Assembly: GCF_039541575.1 (NCBI RefSeq)
Contig: NZ_BAABGM010000013.1
Location: 223,659-287,658, forward strand
DNA: 64,000 nt
Source: Fodinibacter luteus
GTDB taxonomy: Bacteria > Actinomycetota > Actinomycetes > Actinomycetales > Dermatophilaceae
Reading direction: 5' to 3'
Shown: piece by piece, positions 24,334 through 32,835 of the stretch
How the letters are laid out: each line of letters begins with the position of its first letter
Position numbering within the stretch: the stretch's first letter is position 1
Notes under the pieces: model-generated
Databases searched by the model: none
What the model saw: only the letters and a program-made list of their open reading frames with translations
What the model was told of the DNA's origin: nothing
Program-made: the position numbers and the translations under genes

Positions 24334-25254
24334 TCAGGGCCGCTCGTCGTCGTCCGAGACCGTGCGCAGGAAGTTCTCGAAGTCGGCACCGAGCTCGTCG
24401 GCCGACGGGATCTGCGAGGCTTCCGTCGCGAGCAGGCTCGGCCGCTGGCGCCCCTCGACGAAGGCGTCGTACTGCTGCTCGAGCGCCGCGACGACCGCCC
24501 GCGCCTCGTCGTTCGTCTCGACCTCGGCGGCGATCGCCCGCTGGTTGGTGCGCGCGCGGGTGACGAGGTCGTCGTTGGGCAGGTTGAGGCCCGTGACGTC
24601 GACCACGGCGTTGAGCGCGGCGAGCGCGCCCTCGGCCCACTCGGACCCGGCGAGGTAGTGCGGCACGTGCACGGCGAAGCCGACCGCCCGGTGCCCTGCC
24701 TCGCCGAGGCGCAGCTCGAGGAGCGCACCGATCGACCCCGGCACCTGGACCCGCCCGAAGGGGGAGGTGGCGTCGCCGATGAGTGTGGGGTCGGTCGCGT
24801 GCGCCGTCATCCCGACGGGCCGGCTGTGCGGCACCGCCATCGGGATGCCGTGCGCGTGGACGACGAGGCTGATGCCGAGCCGCACGACGAGCTCGCGAAC
24901 CGCCTCGATGACCCGCTCCCACTGGTAGTCGGGCTCGGGGCCGGTGAGGACGTAGTAGGTCTGTCCGTCACGGTCGGTGAGCCGGTGCAGGAGCATCGTC
25001 GGGTCCTCGTACTCGACCCACCGGTTGGTGTCGAACACCATCGCGGGGCGGCGCCCCCGGTAGTCGAGGAGCTGGTCGACGTCGAACGACGCGACGACCT
25101 CAGGGTCGCCGGTCTCGAGGAGGTGAGCGGCGAGCACGGACTGGACCTGCCCGGCGTCGACGAAGGCGCCGAGGGCGACGACGAGCACACCGGGCCGTGG
25201 CACGGTGAGGTCGGCATCGGTCTCGAAGCGGTAGAGCGCGGAGGGGTTGAGCAC
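24334..25254 (-). CDS. PAC2 (proteasome assembly chaperone-like) family protein
   Basis: A 306-residue protein of the PAC2 superfamily. Typical elements: a Rossmann-like start (RPGVLVVALGAFVDAGQVQS), FDVDQLLDYRGRRPAMVFD, YYVLTGPEPDYQWERV, HAHGIPMAVPHSRPVGMTAH, and PHYLAGSEWAEGALAAL. A charged helical C-terminus follows (VAALEQQYDAFVEGRQ). The start is GTG at 25254 with AAAGG upstream; the open frame farther upstream overlaps the tandem repeats and hrpA. PAC2 proteins in archaea and eukaryotes help proteasome assembly. In actinobacteria, many of which have 20S proteasomes, the role is not established. Confidence 0.9.
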   Translation of the reverse strand: MLNPSALYRFETDADLTVPRPGVLVVALGAFVDAGQVQSVLAAHLLETGDPEVVASFDVDQLLDYRGRRPAMVFDTNRWVEYEDPTMLLHRLTDRDGQTYYVLTGPEPDYQWERVIEAVRELVVRLGISLVVHAHGIPMAVPHSRPVGMTAHATDPTLIGDATSPFGRVQVPGSIGALLELRLGEAGHRAVGFAVHVPHYLAGSEWAEGALAALNAVVDVTGLNLPNDDLVTRARTNQRAIAAEVETNDEARAVVAALEQQYDAFVEGRQRPSLLATEASQIPSADELGADFENFLRTVSDDDERP

Positions 25255-25356
25255 GTCAGGCCTTTCGCGGGTGGAGCTCGTCCCTGTCCTCAACGTCCGG
25301 GGGCCCCCACCGGATTCCCCCCGGCGCCGCCTCCCGCGGCGGTTGAGGGGGATGCC

Positions 25357-25464
25357 GTGGCGTGGCCAGGTGGAGGCCGTGGCGTGGCCAGGTGGAGGCC
25401 GTGGCGTGGTCCGGTGAAGGCCGTGGCGTGGTCGCGCTGAGTCCGTGGCGGTCAGGTGGAGGCC
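25357..25464. repeat. 22-bp tandem repeat, about five units
   Basis: Unit GTGGCGTGGCCAGGTGGAGG+CC starts at 25357, 25379, 25401, 25423 and, shortened, 25445. The first two are identical and the later ones diverged. The last unit includes the hrpA stop codon and its final codons. It sits between hrpA and the PAC2 gene, both on the minus strand. Confidence 0.85.
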
Positions 25465-28400
25465 GAGGCGACGGCGGCGATGGCCGCCCGCACCCGCTTC
25501 TCGGAGACCGGGCCAGCCGTGCCGAGCGACTGCGCGAAGAGGCTGACCCGCAGCTCCTCGACCATCCAGCCGATGTCGGTGACGTCCGCCGCGGCGCGCC
25601 GCACCGGTGGCAGGGTCTCGAGGAGGTCGGCGTAGGCGGTCTCGACCGCGTCGACCTGCTCCTGGAGCACCGGTTCGCGCGGGTTGGTGGCTGCCCGCTC
25701 CAGCCGGTGCTGGGCCGCCCGCAGGTAGCGCTGGACGTCGCGCAGCCTGGCCAGGCCGGTCGCCGCGACGAAGCCGGGGCGCACGAGGCTGTCGAGCTGG
25801 GCCCTCACGTCGGCCCGGGTCGCGGCCGTGCGGGCCGAGGCGGCCCCTCGGTCGAGCGACTCGAGCGTCCGGCGCACCTGCGCGGCGAGGGCGAGCACCG
25901 GTTCGACCGCTTCGACGACGACGAGCACCCGGGCGGCGGCGTGCGTCCGCACGGCGGCGAGCGCCGCGGCGTACGCGTCCTCGGTGCGCACCTCCCCGGG
26001 GACGTGCTCGGCGACGATGTCGTCGACGGCGGCGTCGAGGCAGTCCTGCAGCAGCGCGGGCACCGACCCGTGCGGGTTGTCCGCGAGCGCGAGCTTCTGG
26101 GCGTTCGACAGGCGCGCGAGGACCCGCTTCCATGGAGCGCTCGTGCCGAGGATGAGCAGCCGGCGCACCCCGCGCCGGTGGGCGGCCCGGGCGGCGGCCC
26201 GGTCCGGGAGCACCCGCAGGGCCAAGGTGCCGCCCTCGTCGACGAGCGCCGGGTACCCGACGACGACCTGACCGCCGGACCGCCCCTCGAAGGTCTCCGG
26301 CACGGTCCCGACGGTCCAGGTCGTGAGGCCCTCGCGCTCGAGGGAGGCCCCGGCCCGGGCCATGCCGGCACGCACCGCGCCCCCGGCCCGGTCCCTGAGC
26401 GCGTCGAGGTCCTTGCCCCGGGCGACGACCCGGCCACCGGGCCCCTCGACGCTGAAGGTGATCCGCAGGTGGTCGGGCACCCGCTCGACGTCCCACTCCT
26501 GCGCCGGGATCCGGATGCCGGTCCGGTGCCAGAGCACCCGGGCCAGCTCGCCGGTCAGGGGCCCGCGGGTGGGATCGGCCTCGGCGAGGGCGGCCGCGGC
26601 GTGGTCGGGCGTGGGCACGAAGTGGCGACGGGTGGCCTTGGGCAGGGACTTGAGTAGGGCGACGGCCAGGTCGTCGCGCAGCCCGGGCACCTGCCAGTCG
26701 AAGCCCTCGGCCGTGACCCGGTTGAGCACGGCGACGGGGACGTGGACCGTGACGCCGTCGGCGGCCTCGCCCGGGGCGAACTGGTAGGTGACGTCGAGCT
26801 CGAGGTCGCCCTGCCGCCAGGTGCGGGGGTAGTCACTCGCCGAGACCTCCTCCCCGGCGGCGGAGGTGAGCAGCTCCTCGGTGAGCGTGAGCAGGTCCGG
26901 CCGACGGCGCCGCTCGCCGCGCCACCACCGGTCGAAGTGCCGCTCACTGACGACATCGGGCGGGATGCGCGCGTCGTAGAACGCGTGGACGACCTCGTCG
27001 TCGACCACGATGTCCCGGCGCCGGGCCCGCTCCTCGAGCTCGGCGACCCGTTCGAGGGTGCGCAGGTTGTGGGCCCAGAAGTCGTGGTGGGGCTCCCAGT
27101 CCCCCTCGACGAGCGCCGACCGGATGAAGATGTCGCGCGCCGCCTCGGGGTCGATCCGCGCGTACTGGATGGTGCGGTCGGTGACGAGCGGGACCCCGTA
27201 GAGCGTGACCCGCTCGGTCGCGACCGCCGCCCCGGCCCGGCGGCTCCACCGCGGCTCGCTCACGGTCCGCGCGACGACGTGGGCGCCGGCATCCTCGGCC
27301 CACTCCGGCTCGATCCGGGCGTTGACCCGGGCCCAGAGCCGGGTCGTCTCGACGAGCTCGGCCGCCATCACGAAGTCGGGCTGGCGCCGGAACAGGCCGG
27401 ACCCCGGGCTGATGCCGAAGCGCGCGCCCCGTGCCCCGACGTACTCGCGCCTGGCCTGGTCGCGGGCCCCGATGTGCGACAGCAGGCCGGAGAGCAGGGC
27501 CCGGTGCACGGTGTCCCAGGCCGGTTCGGCGTCGGGGGCCGACGTCGCGACGTCGGGGTCGATGCGGGCGGACCGGCAGGCAGCGCGGAGCTGGGAGTGC
27601 AGGTCCTGCCATTCGCGGATCCGCAGGTAGTGGAGGTACTCGTTCTTGCACATGCGTCGGAACGCGCTGTGCGACAACGCCTTCTGCTGGTCCTTGAGGT
27701 ACCGCCACAGCGTGTGCAGGCTCGCGAAGTCGGAGCGCTCGTCCTTGAAGCGCGCATGCGCCTGGTCGGCCTGGGCCTCCTTGTCGACGGGGCGCTCGCG
27801 TGGGTCCTGGATCGACAGCGCCGCGACGATGACGAGCACCTCGCGCGTGCACCCGAGCCGGCCGGCCTCGATGACCATCCGCCCCAACCGGGGGTCGAGC
27901 GGCAGCCGGGCGAGGGTGCGGCCGGATGCCGTGAGCCGGCGTCCGCGCCCCCGGTACCGACCGCGTCGGTCGTCACCCGTGGAGAACGCCCCGAGCTCCT
28001 CGAGCAGGCGGACGCCGTCCGCGACCTGGCGCGCGTCGGGCGGGTCGACGAAGGGGAAGCGCGCGACGTCGCCGAGGCCGAGGGAGGTCATCTGGAGGAT
28101 GACCGCGGCGAGCGAGGTCCGCTGGATCTCCGGCTCGGTGAACTCCGGCCGAGCCTGGAGGTCCTCCTCGGAGTAGAGCCGGATGCACACCCCGGGGGCG
28201 ACCCGGCCGCAGCGGCCGGCCCGCTGGGCGGCGCTGGCCCGGCTCACCGGCTCGATGGGCAGGCGCTGGACCTTGGTGCGCTGGCTGTAGCGCGAGATCC
28301 GGGCGGTGCCGGTGTCGACGACGTAGCCGATGCCGGGCACGGTGAGGGAGGTCTCCGCGACGTTCGTCGCGAGGATGATCCGGCGCCCTCGCCCACGGTG

Positions 28401-29294
28401 GAAGACCCGGTGCTGCTCGGCGGCCGACAGCCGCGCGAAGAGCGGCAGCACCTCGGTGTCGGGGAGGCGGAGCGCGGTGAGGGCCTCGGCGGCATCCCGG
28501 ATCTCGCGCTCCCCGGAGAAGAAGACGAGGATGTCGGTCGCCTCGGGGCTCGGTGGGTCCTCGGTCCACAGCTCCTCGACGGCCTCGACGACGCCGGTCA
28601 CCTGGTCCCGCTCCGCGACGACGTGGCGGCCCTCGGGGTGCAGCTCGACGAGGGGGCGGTAGCGCACCTCGACGGGGTAGGTGCGGCCGGACACCTCGAT
28701 GACCGGCACCTCGCGGACGACCTCGCCGTGCTCGTCGGTCGCGAAGTGCGTCGCGAACCGGACCGGGTCGATCGTGGCCGAGGTGACGAGCACCTTGAGG
28801 TCGGGCCGCCGCGGGAGCAGCTGCTTGAGGTAGCCGAGGATGAAGTCGATGTTGAGGCTGCGCTCGTGCGCCTCGTCGATGATGATCGTGTCGTAGCGGC
28901 GCAGGTCGCGGTCGCGCTGCATCTCGGCGAGCAGGATGCCGTCGGTCATGACCTTGACCCGCGTCGCGTCGCTGCTGTGGTCGGTGAAGCGCACCTGGTA
29001 GCCGACGAGGTCACCGAGCTCGACCTCCATCTCCTCGGCGATGCGCTCGGCGACCGAGCGGGCGGCGATCCGGCGCGGCTGGGTGTGCCCGACCTGGCCG
29101 CTCGTCCCGAGCCCGAGCTCGAGGCACATCTTGGGCAGCTGGGTCGTCTTGCCCGAGCCGGTCTCCCCCGCGACGACGACGACCTGGTGGTCGCGGATCG
29201 CGGCGAGGATGTCGTCGCGGCGCTCGACGACCGGCAGGTGCTCGGGGTACCTCAGCCGGGCGGGGTCGACCGCGTCGACGGGCTGGGCACGCAT
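25452..29294 (-). CDS. hrpA: ATP-dependent RNA helicase HrpA (DEAH box)
   Basis: A 1280-residue SF2 helicase of the usual HrpA length. Motif I is AGETGSGKTTQLPK (about 40-53), Ia HTQPRRIAARS, II IIIDEAHERSLN, III VTSATIDPVRF and VI SAAQRAGRCGR. These are followed by the HA2 and OB-fold regions and a long DUF3418 C-terminal domain (about 680-1260) containing NAQKLALADNPHGS and YLRAAQHRLERA. It unwinds RNA using ATP and is implicated in rescuing collided ribosomes and mRNA processing in other bacteria. The ATG at 29294 has no long in-frame extension. Its stop codon lies in a 22-bp tandem repeat, so its last residues may vary between strains. Confidence 0.95.
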   Translation of the reverse strand: MRAQPVDAVDPARLRYPEHLPVVERRDDILAAIRDHQVVVVAGETGSGKTTQLPKMCLELGLGTSGQVGHTQPRRIAARSVAERIAEEMEVELGDLVGYQVRFTDHSSDATRVKVMTDGILLAEMQRDRDLRRYDTIIIDEAHERSLNIDFILGYLKQLLPRRPDLKVLVTSATIDPVRFATHFATDEHGEVVREVPVIEVSGRTYPVEVRYRPLVELHPEGRHVVAERDQVTGVVEAVEELWTEDPPSPEATDILVFFSGEREIRDAAEALTALRLPDTEVLPLFARLSAAEQHRVFHRGRGRRIILATNVAETSLTVPGIGYVVDTGTARISRYSQRTKVQRLPIEPVSRASAAQRAGRCGRVAPGVCIRLYSEEDLQARPEFTEPEIQRTSLAAVILQMTSLGLGDVARFPFVDPPDARQVADGVRLLEELGAFSTGDDRRGRYRGRGRRLTASGRTLARLPLDPRLGRMVIEAGRLGCTREVLVIVAALSIQDPRERPVDKEAQADQAHARFKDERSDFASLHTLWRYLKDQQKALSHSAFRRMCKNEYLHYLRIREWQDLHSQLRAACRSARIDPDVATSAPDAEPAWDTVHRALLSGLLSHIGARDQARREYVGARGARFGISPGSGLFRRQPDFVMAAELVETTRLWARVNARIEPEWAEDAGAHVVARTVSEPRWSRRAGAAVATERVTLYGVPLVTDRTIQYARIDPEAARDIFIRSALVEGDWEPHHDFWAHNLRTLERVAELEERARRRDIVVDDEVVHAFYDARIPPDVVSERHFDRWWRGERRRRPDLLTLTEELLTSAAGEEVSASDYPRTWRQGDLELDVTYQFAPGEAADGVTVHVPVAVLNRVTAEGFDWQVPGLRDDLAVALLKSLPKATRRHFVPTPDHAAAALAEADPTRGPLTGELARVLWHRTGIRIPAQEWDVERVPDHLRITFSVEGPGGRVVARGKDLDALRDRAGGAVRAGMARAGASLEREGLTTWTVGTVPETFEGRSGGQVVVGYPALVDEGGTLALRVLPDRAAARAAHRRGVRRLLILGTSAPWKRVLARLSNAQKLALADNPHGSVPALLQDCLDAAVDDIVAEHVPGEVRTEDAYAAALAAVRTHAAARVLVVVEAVEPVLALAAQVRRTLESLDRGAASARTAATRADVRAQLDSLVRPGFVAATGLARLRDVQRYLRAAQHRLERAATNPREPVLQEQVDAVETAYADLLETLPPVRRAAADVTDIGWMVEELRVSLFAQSLGTAGPVSEKRVRAAIAAVASAST

Positions 29295-29388
29295 GGCGCC
29301 AAGGATAGGTCGGCCCGAGCGGTCGCCTCGGGTGGCGGCCCGCCCGCCGCGATGAGGGACCGTGCCGTCGGGACCTCTGCGTCAGCGG

Positions 29389-30606
29389 TCAGGGGCGGGT
29401 CGCGCCAGGCCGCGCGTCGCGAGCGTCACGGGCCTTGGACGCGCCCGTGGCCGTCACCTCGAGGGTGGCCCCGGCGACGTACATCCGCTGTGCCTGCGGC
29501 CCGTTCGCGGTGGCGAGGCGCCAGTCGTCGAGGAAGGCACGGTCGGCCTGGCTGCGTGCCGCCGTGCGGGCCCGGGCCGCCGAGGTCCCGGCCGCGCGCC
29601 GCACCCGCTGCGCCGCCTCGGCCGGGGTGAGGCGCCACAGCGGCTCGCGCGCCGCCCGGGGCGTCGGCCCGCCGGTGAGGGCGCTCGGGGTCCCTCGCGC
29701 CGGAGGCACGTCGAAGCGGGCGCGGACCTCGTCGCGCCGGGCGCGGACCTCCCGTGCGGTCCCGATCGCGAGGCGCTGCGCTGCCGTGAGCCGCCGGGTC
29801 ACGGTCGCGCCGGTCGCGGTGCGCCGCGCCCCGGCGGTGGCACCCGACCGCAGGACGCCACCGAGGACCCCGGTCGCGGCGAGTCCCGCGCCCGCGGAGA
29901 GGTCCGACCAGGAGCCCTCGCCATAGGCGACGAGCAGCGTGGTGTCGGCTGCCACCGCCGCCGCATCGGCCACGGCGGCGACCGGACGCAGCTCGGGCAC
30001 GGCCACGCCCACCGCGCCGAGGGTCGCGACGTCGTGGGCCGCGCGGCTCGCCCCGGCGACGACGCGGTACGCGAGGGAGTCGGCGACATCGTCGACCGCG
30101 AGCGCCCGCAGCGCGAGGGCGCACCGGCGGTCAGCCTCCCGGAAGCCCTCGGCCGCCGCGGCGTGCCGAGCGCGGGCGGCGGCCTGCTGCTCGACCTGCT
30201 CGCGCTGGAGGTGGCGCACGACGAGGACGTCCGGCGAGTCCTCCGACGAGCCCGCGCACACGAGCGCGTACGCGCGGTCCTCGAGCGCCGCGTACGCGTG
30301 CTGCGCGTCGTCGTCGTCGCGCACCGCCGTCGAGACGACGGCCTGGGCCTGCTCCATGGCCGCGGCGAGCGCACGCAGCGGGGATGCCGCGCCGCCGAGG
30401 CGCGCGGACACGGCATCCAGCACCGGGGGCAGCTCGCGCAGCCGGGCCCCGAAGGCCTCGCCGGCCGGACCGTCCCACGTGGCACCGTCGCGCAACCGGC
30501 CGAGCACGGCAGCGAGCGCCGAGAGCCTTCCGCCGGTCGTCGCGAGCCGGTCGGCGAGGAGCCGGACGGCCCCGGGGTCACCCGGGAGCGGGGGAAGTCG
30601 GGTCAC
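29389..30606 (-). CDS. Unrecognised helical protein with N-terminal WXG-like domain
   Basis: A 405-residue Ala/Arg-rich protein. The first about 100 residues resemble a WXG100-type helical hairpin: LLADRLATTGGRLSALAAVL, then a turn with TWDGPAGEAFGARL, then DAVSARLGG. Further helices (HLQREQVEQQAAARARHAAA) and a hydrophobic segment (about 225-255, with LSAGAGLAATGVLGGVL) follow, then a basic C-terminus. GTG at 30606 overlaps the stop of the 30603-30890 gene (GTGA), so the two are co-translated. The layout of a small WXG-like protein plus a longer one with N-terminal WXG-like domain is typical of substrates of type VII-like secretion, but no secretion gene is nearby and no toxin motif was recognised. 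Confidence 0.65.
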   Translation of the reverse strand: MTRLPPLPGDPGAVRLLADRLATTGGRLSALAAVLGRLRDGATWDGPAGEAFGARLRELPPVLDAVSARLGGAASPLRALAAAMEQAQAVVSTAVRDDDDAQHAYAALEDRAYALVCAGSSEDSPDVLVVRHLQREQVEQQAAARARHAAAAEGFREADRRCALALRALAVDDVADSLAYRVVAGASRAAHDVATLGAVGVAVPELRPVAAVADAAAVAADTTLLVAYGEGSWSDLSAGAGLAATGVLGGVLRSGATAGARRTATGATVTRRLTAAQRLAIGTAREVRARRDEVRARFDVPPARGTPSALTGGPTPRAAREPLWRLTPAEAAQRVRRAAGTSAARARTAARSQADRAFLDDWRLATANGPQAQRMYVAGATLEVTATGASKARDARDARPGATRP

Positions 30607-30890
30607 CACGACCCACCGCCGAGCGACCGGGACACCCCGGCGTCGGTGTCGACGTAGAGCGCCCCCGCACCGACGGCGGCCTCGCCGAGGTCGCACAGCG
30701 CCGACCCCAGCGCCAGCCGGACCCGCCGCCACCCGCCGAGCAGCTCCTCGACCGCGGGCCCCGTGTCGCCGGGGCCGAGGGCCCAGCGATCCGCCGCCGG
30801 GTCGCCCATGAGCAGGAGGTCGGCACCCGTCTCCGCGAGGGCAACCCCCAGCTCGGCCACCTCCGTGGCGTCGACCCGGACCGTCGTCAT
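30603..30890 (-). CDS. Small ESX/WXG100-like protein
   Basis: A 95-residue protein beginning MTTVRVDATEVAELGVALAE. It contains two predicted helices separated by a loop with DRWALGPGDTGPAVEELLGG, then VRLALGSALCDLGEAAV. Size, helical content and the central W/G loop resemble small ESX-type partners, although the exact WXG tripeptide is not present. The ATG at 30890 is preceded by GGGAGG. It is translationally coupled to the larger protein downstream. Function unknown; a heterodimeric pair with the downstream protein's N-terminus is a reasonable guess. Confidence 0.6.
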   Translation of the reverse strand: MTTVRVDATEVAELGVALAETGADLLLMGDPAADRWALGPGDTGPAVEELLGGWRRVRLALGSALCDLGEAAVGAGALYVDTDAGVSRSLGGGSW

Positions 30891-31010
30891 GCCTCCCACG
30901 CTAGAAGCACCCGCCGACCGCCTCGCCGAGTTGTCCACAGGCCATGGTCACCGGCGAGCCCGCGACACCCTGAGCGCCCGGCATCCGGTCTCGTCCGTGC
31001 CGACGAGGCG

Positions 31011-31052
31011 GTCCCGGGGGCGCGAGGACGTCGGTCCCCGCACCCCCGGGAC
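31011..31052 (-). terminator. Possible terminator after metY
   Basis: GTCCCGGGGG and CCCCCGGGAC form a perfect 10-bp stem with a 22-nt loop, starting 11 bp after the metY stop codon. Confidence 0.4.
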
Positions 31053-31062
31053 AACCGCGGCC

Positions 31063-32451
31063 TCAGCCGACCGTGGCCCCGGCCAGGTCGGCCGGCTGCT
31101 CGGCCCCGAGGTCGCCGCCGGCGGCTGCCGGGCCATCCTGCGCTGCGGCGAAGCCCGCGTCGAGGTCGGCGAGGATGTCCTGGATCGACTCGAGGCCGAC
31201 CGCGAGCCGCACGAGGCCCGGCGTGACACCGGCCGCGAACCGGTCCTCGTCGCCGCCCTGGCTGTGCGTCGTGGATGCCGGGTGGATGGCGAGCGAGCGC
31301 ACGTCGCCGATGTTCGCGACGTGGCTGTGCAGGCTGAGGCCCTCGACGAAGCGCTGACCCGCCTCGAGCCCGCCCGCGATCTCGAACGCGAGCACCGCGC
31401 CGGCGCCCTTCGGGGCGTACCGGTCGGCGAGCGCCTTGCTCGGGCTCGAGTCGAGGGAGGCCCAGCGCACCGACTCGACCTGCGGGTGCGCCTCGAGGTA
31501 CTCCGCGACCTTCCGGGCGTTCTCGACGTGCCGCTCGACGCGCAGGCTGAGCGTCTCGACGCCCTGGGCGATGAGGAACGCGTTGAACGGCGAGATGGCC
31601 GCGCCGATGTCGCGCAGCAGCTGCACGCGTGCCTTGAGGATGTACGCGAGGTTGGCGCCGAGGGCGCCGCCGACGCCGAGGTCACGGGCGAAGACGAGCC
31701 CGTGGTAGCTCTCCTCCGGGGTGTTGTAGTTGGGGAACCGCTCGGGGTCGCGACCGAAGTCGAAGGTGCCGCCGTCGACGATGACGCCGGCGATCGACGT
31801 GCCGTGCCCCCCGAGGTACTTCGTCGCCGAGTGGATGACGACGTCGGCGCCGTGCTCGAGCGGGCGGATGAGGTAGGGCGTCGCGATCGTGTTGTCGACG
31901 ACGAGCGGCACCCCGACCTCGTGGGCCACGCCCGCGACCCCGGCGATGTCGAGCACGATGGCCTTGGGGTTGGCGATCGTCTCGGCGAAGAACGCCTTGG
32001 TGTTCGGCCGCACGGCGGCGCGCCACTCGTCGAGGTCGTCCTGGTCCTCGACGAAGGTGACGTCGACGCCGAGCTTGCGGAAGGTGTACTTGAGCAGGTT
32101 GACGGTGCCGCCGTAGAGCGCGGCGCTCGAGACGACGTGGTCTCCGGCCTCGGCGACGTTCAGCAGCCCGATCGTCGTCGCGGCCTGCCCCGACGCGACG
32201 AGGAGCGCGCCGACGCCGCCCTCGAGGGCCGCGATCCGCTGCTCCACGGCATCCTGGGTGGGGTTCATGATCCGGGTGTAGATGTTCCCGAACTCCCTGA
32301 GCGCGAACAGGTTCGCCGCGTGGGCGGTGTCGTTGAAGACGTAGGACGTCGTCTGGTAGATGGGTAGGGCCCGGGCGCCGGTGGCGCTGTCGGGCACCTG
32401 GCCGGCGTGGATCTGGGCGGTCTCGAAGCCCCACTGCGAGGGGTCGGTCAT
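31063..32451 (-). CDS. metY: O-acetylhomoserine aminocarboxypropyltransferase/sulfhydrylase MetY
   Basis: A 462-residue PLP enzyme of the Cys/Met metabolism family. Signatures: FETAQIHAGQVPDSATGARA at the N-terminus, YTRIMNPTQDAVEQRIAALE, VASGQAATTIGLLNVAEAGD (phosphate-binding loop), VPLVVDNTIATPYL, the PLP Lys in HSATKYLGGHGTSIAG and SLHSHVANIGDVRSLAIHPA near the substrate site. It makes homocysteine from O-acetylhomoserine and sulfide, using the MetX product. The C-terminal about 25 residues (AAAGGDLGAEQPADLAG) are an extra tail. The ATG at 32451 follows GGGAG; the frame upstream belongs to the SAM-IV-type leader. Expression is expected to drop when SAM is plentiful. Confidence 0.95.
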   Translation of the reverse strand: MTDPSQWGFETAQIHAGQVPDSATGARALPIYQTTSYVFNDTAHAANLFALREFGNIYTRIMNPTQDAVEQRIAALEGGVGALLVASGQAATTIGLLNVAEAGDHVVSSAALYGGTVNLLKYTFRKLGVDVTFVEDQDDLDEWRAAVRPNTKAFFAETIANPKAIVLDIAGVAGVAHEVGVPLVVDNTIATPYLIRPLEHGADVVIHSATKYLGGHGTSIAGVIVDGGTFDFGRDPERFPNYNTPEESYHGLVFARDLGVGGALGANLAYILKARVQLLRDIGAAISPFNAFLIAQGVETLSLRVERHVENARKVAEYLEAHPQVESVRWASLDSSPSKALADRYAPKGAGAVLAFEIAGGLEAGQRFVEGLSLHSHVANIGDVRSLAIHPASTTHSQGGDEDRFAAGVTPGLVRLAVGLESIQDILADLDAGFAAAQDGPAAAGGDLGAEQPADLAGATVG

Positions 32452-32526
32452 GGCAGGTCTCCCTGGGTCGGGTGCGCCGGGGCGACCGCCCGGCGCACGA
32501 CGTACGTGGCACTGCGGGACCACCGT

Positions 32527-32646
32527 GAGCAGGGCCCGCGCTTGCGCGCGGCGGGTGCCGCACGCCAGGTCCTCACCCGGGGCACCCCACCGCGGTTGGA
32601 GGGTTGCCGGCCAGCGAGCCGGGGCTTGGCGCTGGCGCTCATGACC
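32527..32646 (-). promoter_or_regulatory. SAM-IV-type riboswitch upstream of metY
   Basis: On the minus strand: GGTCATGAGCGCCAGCGCCA, AGCCCCGGCTCGCTGGCCGG, CAACCCTCCAACCGCGGTGG, GGTGCCCCGGGTGAGGACC, then a stem and GCAAGCGCGGGCCC. It is the same architecture as the metX leader and fits the actinobacterial SAM-IV consensus very closely. About 75 nt separate it from the metY ATG. Confidence 0.88.
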
Positions 32647-32707
32647 TGAGCCGAATATACGTCCCCGGCGGATGCCGGTCACCCCGGCTCCCCGTTCGTC
32701 TCACCTC

Positions 32708-32815
32708 CCGGTCCCCCCACCTGCCGACTCCGTGCGACTTGTGTGCGGTTCTGACAGCTCATCCACCGGAGAACCGCGGGCAACTCGCACGAGGTCGGAG
32801 GGTGGGGGCCGGACG
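32708..32815. repeat. Long imperfect inverted repeat in the metY / aldo-keto reductase gap
   Basis: CGTGCGACTTGTGTGCGGTT+CT (32731-32752) pairs with 32770-32791 at 18 of 22 positions around a 17-bp loop. Weaker pairing extends outward on both sides (CCCCCCACCTGCCGAC with GTCGGAGGGTGGGGG). It lies between divergent genes, so it is not an ordinary terminator. Confidence 0.6.
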
Positions 32816-32835
32816 GGGCGGGGCAGGATGGGGGC

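Noticed and set aside
26742..29630. A 962-codon plus-strand frame opposite hrpA
   Set aside because: Antisense shadow of the helicase gene; composition is typical of such shadows.
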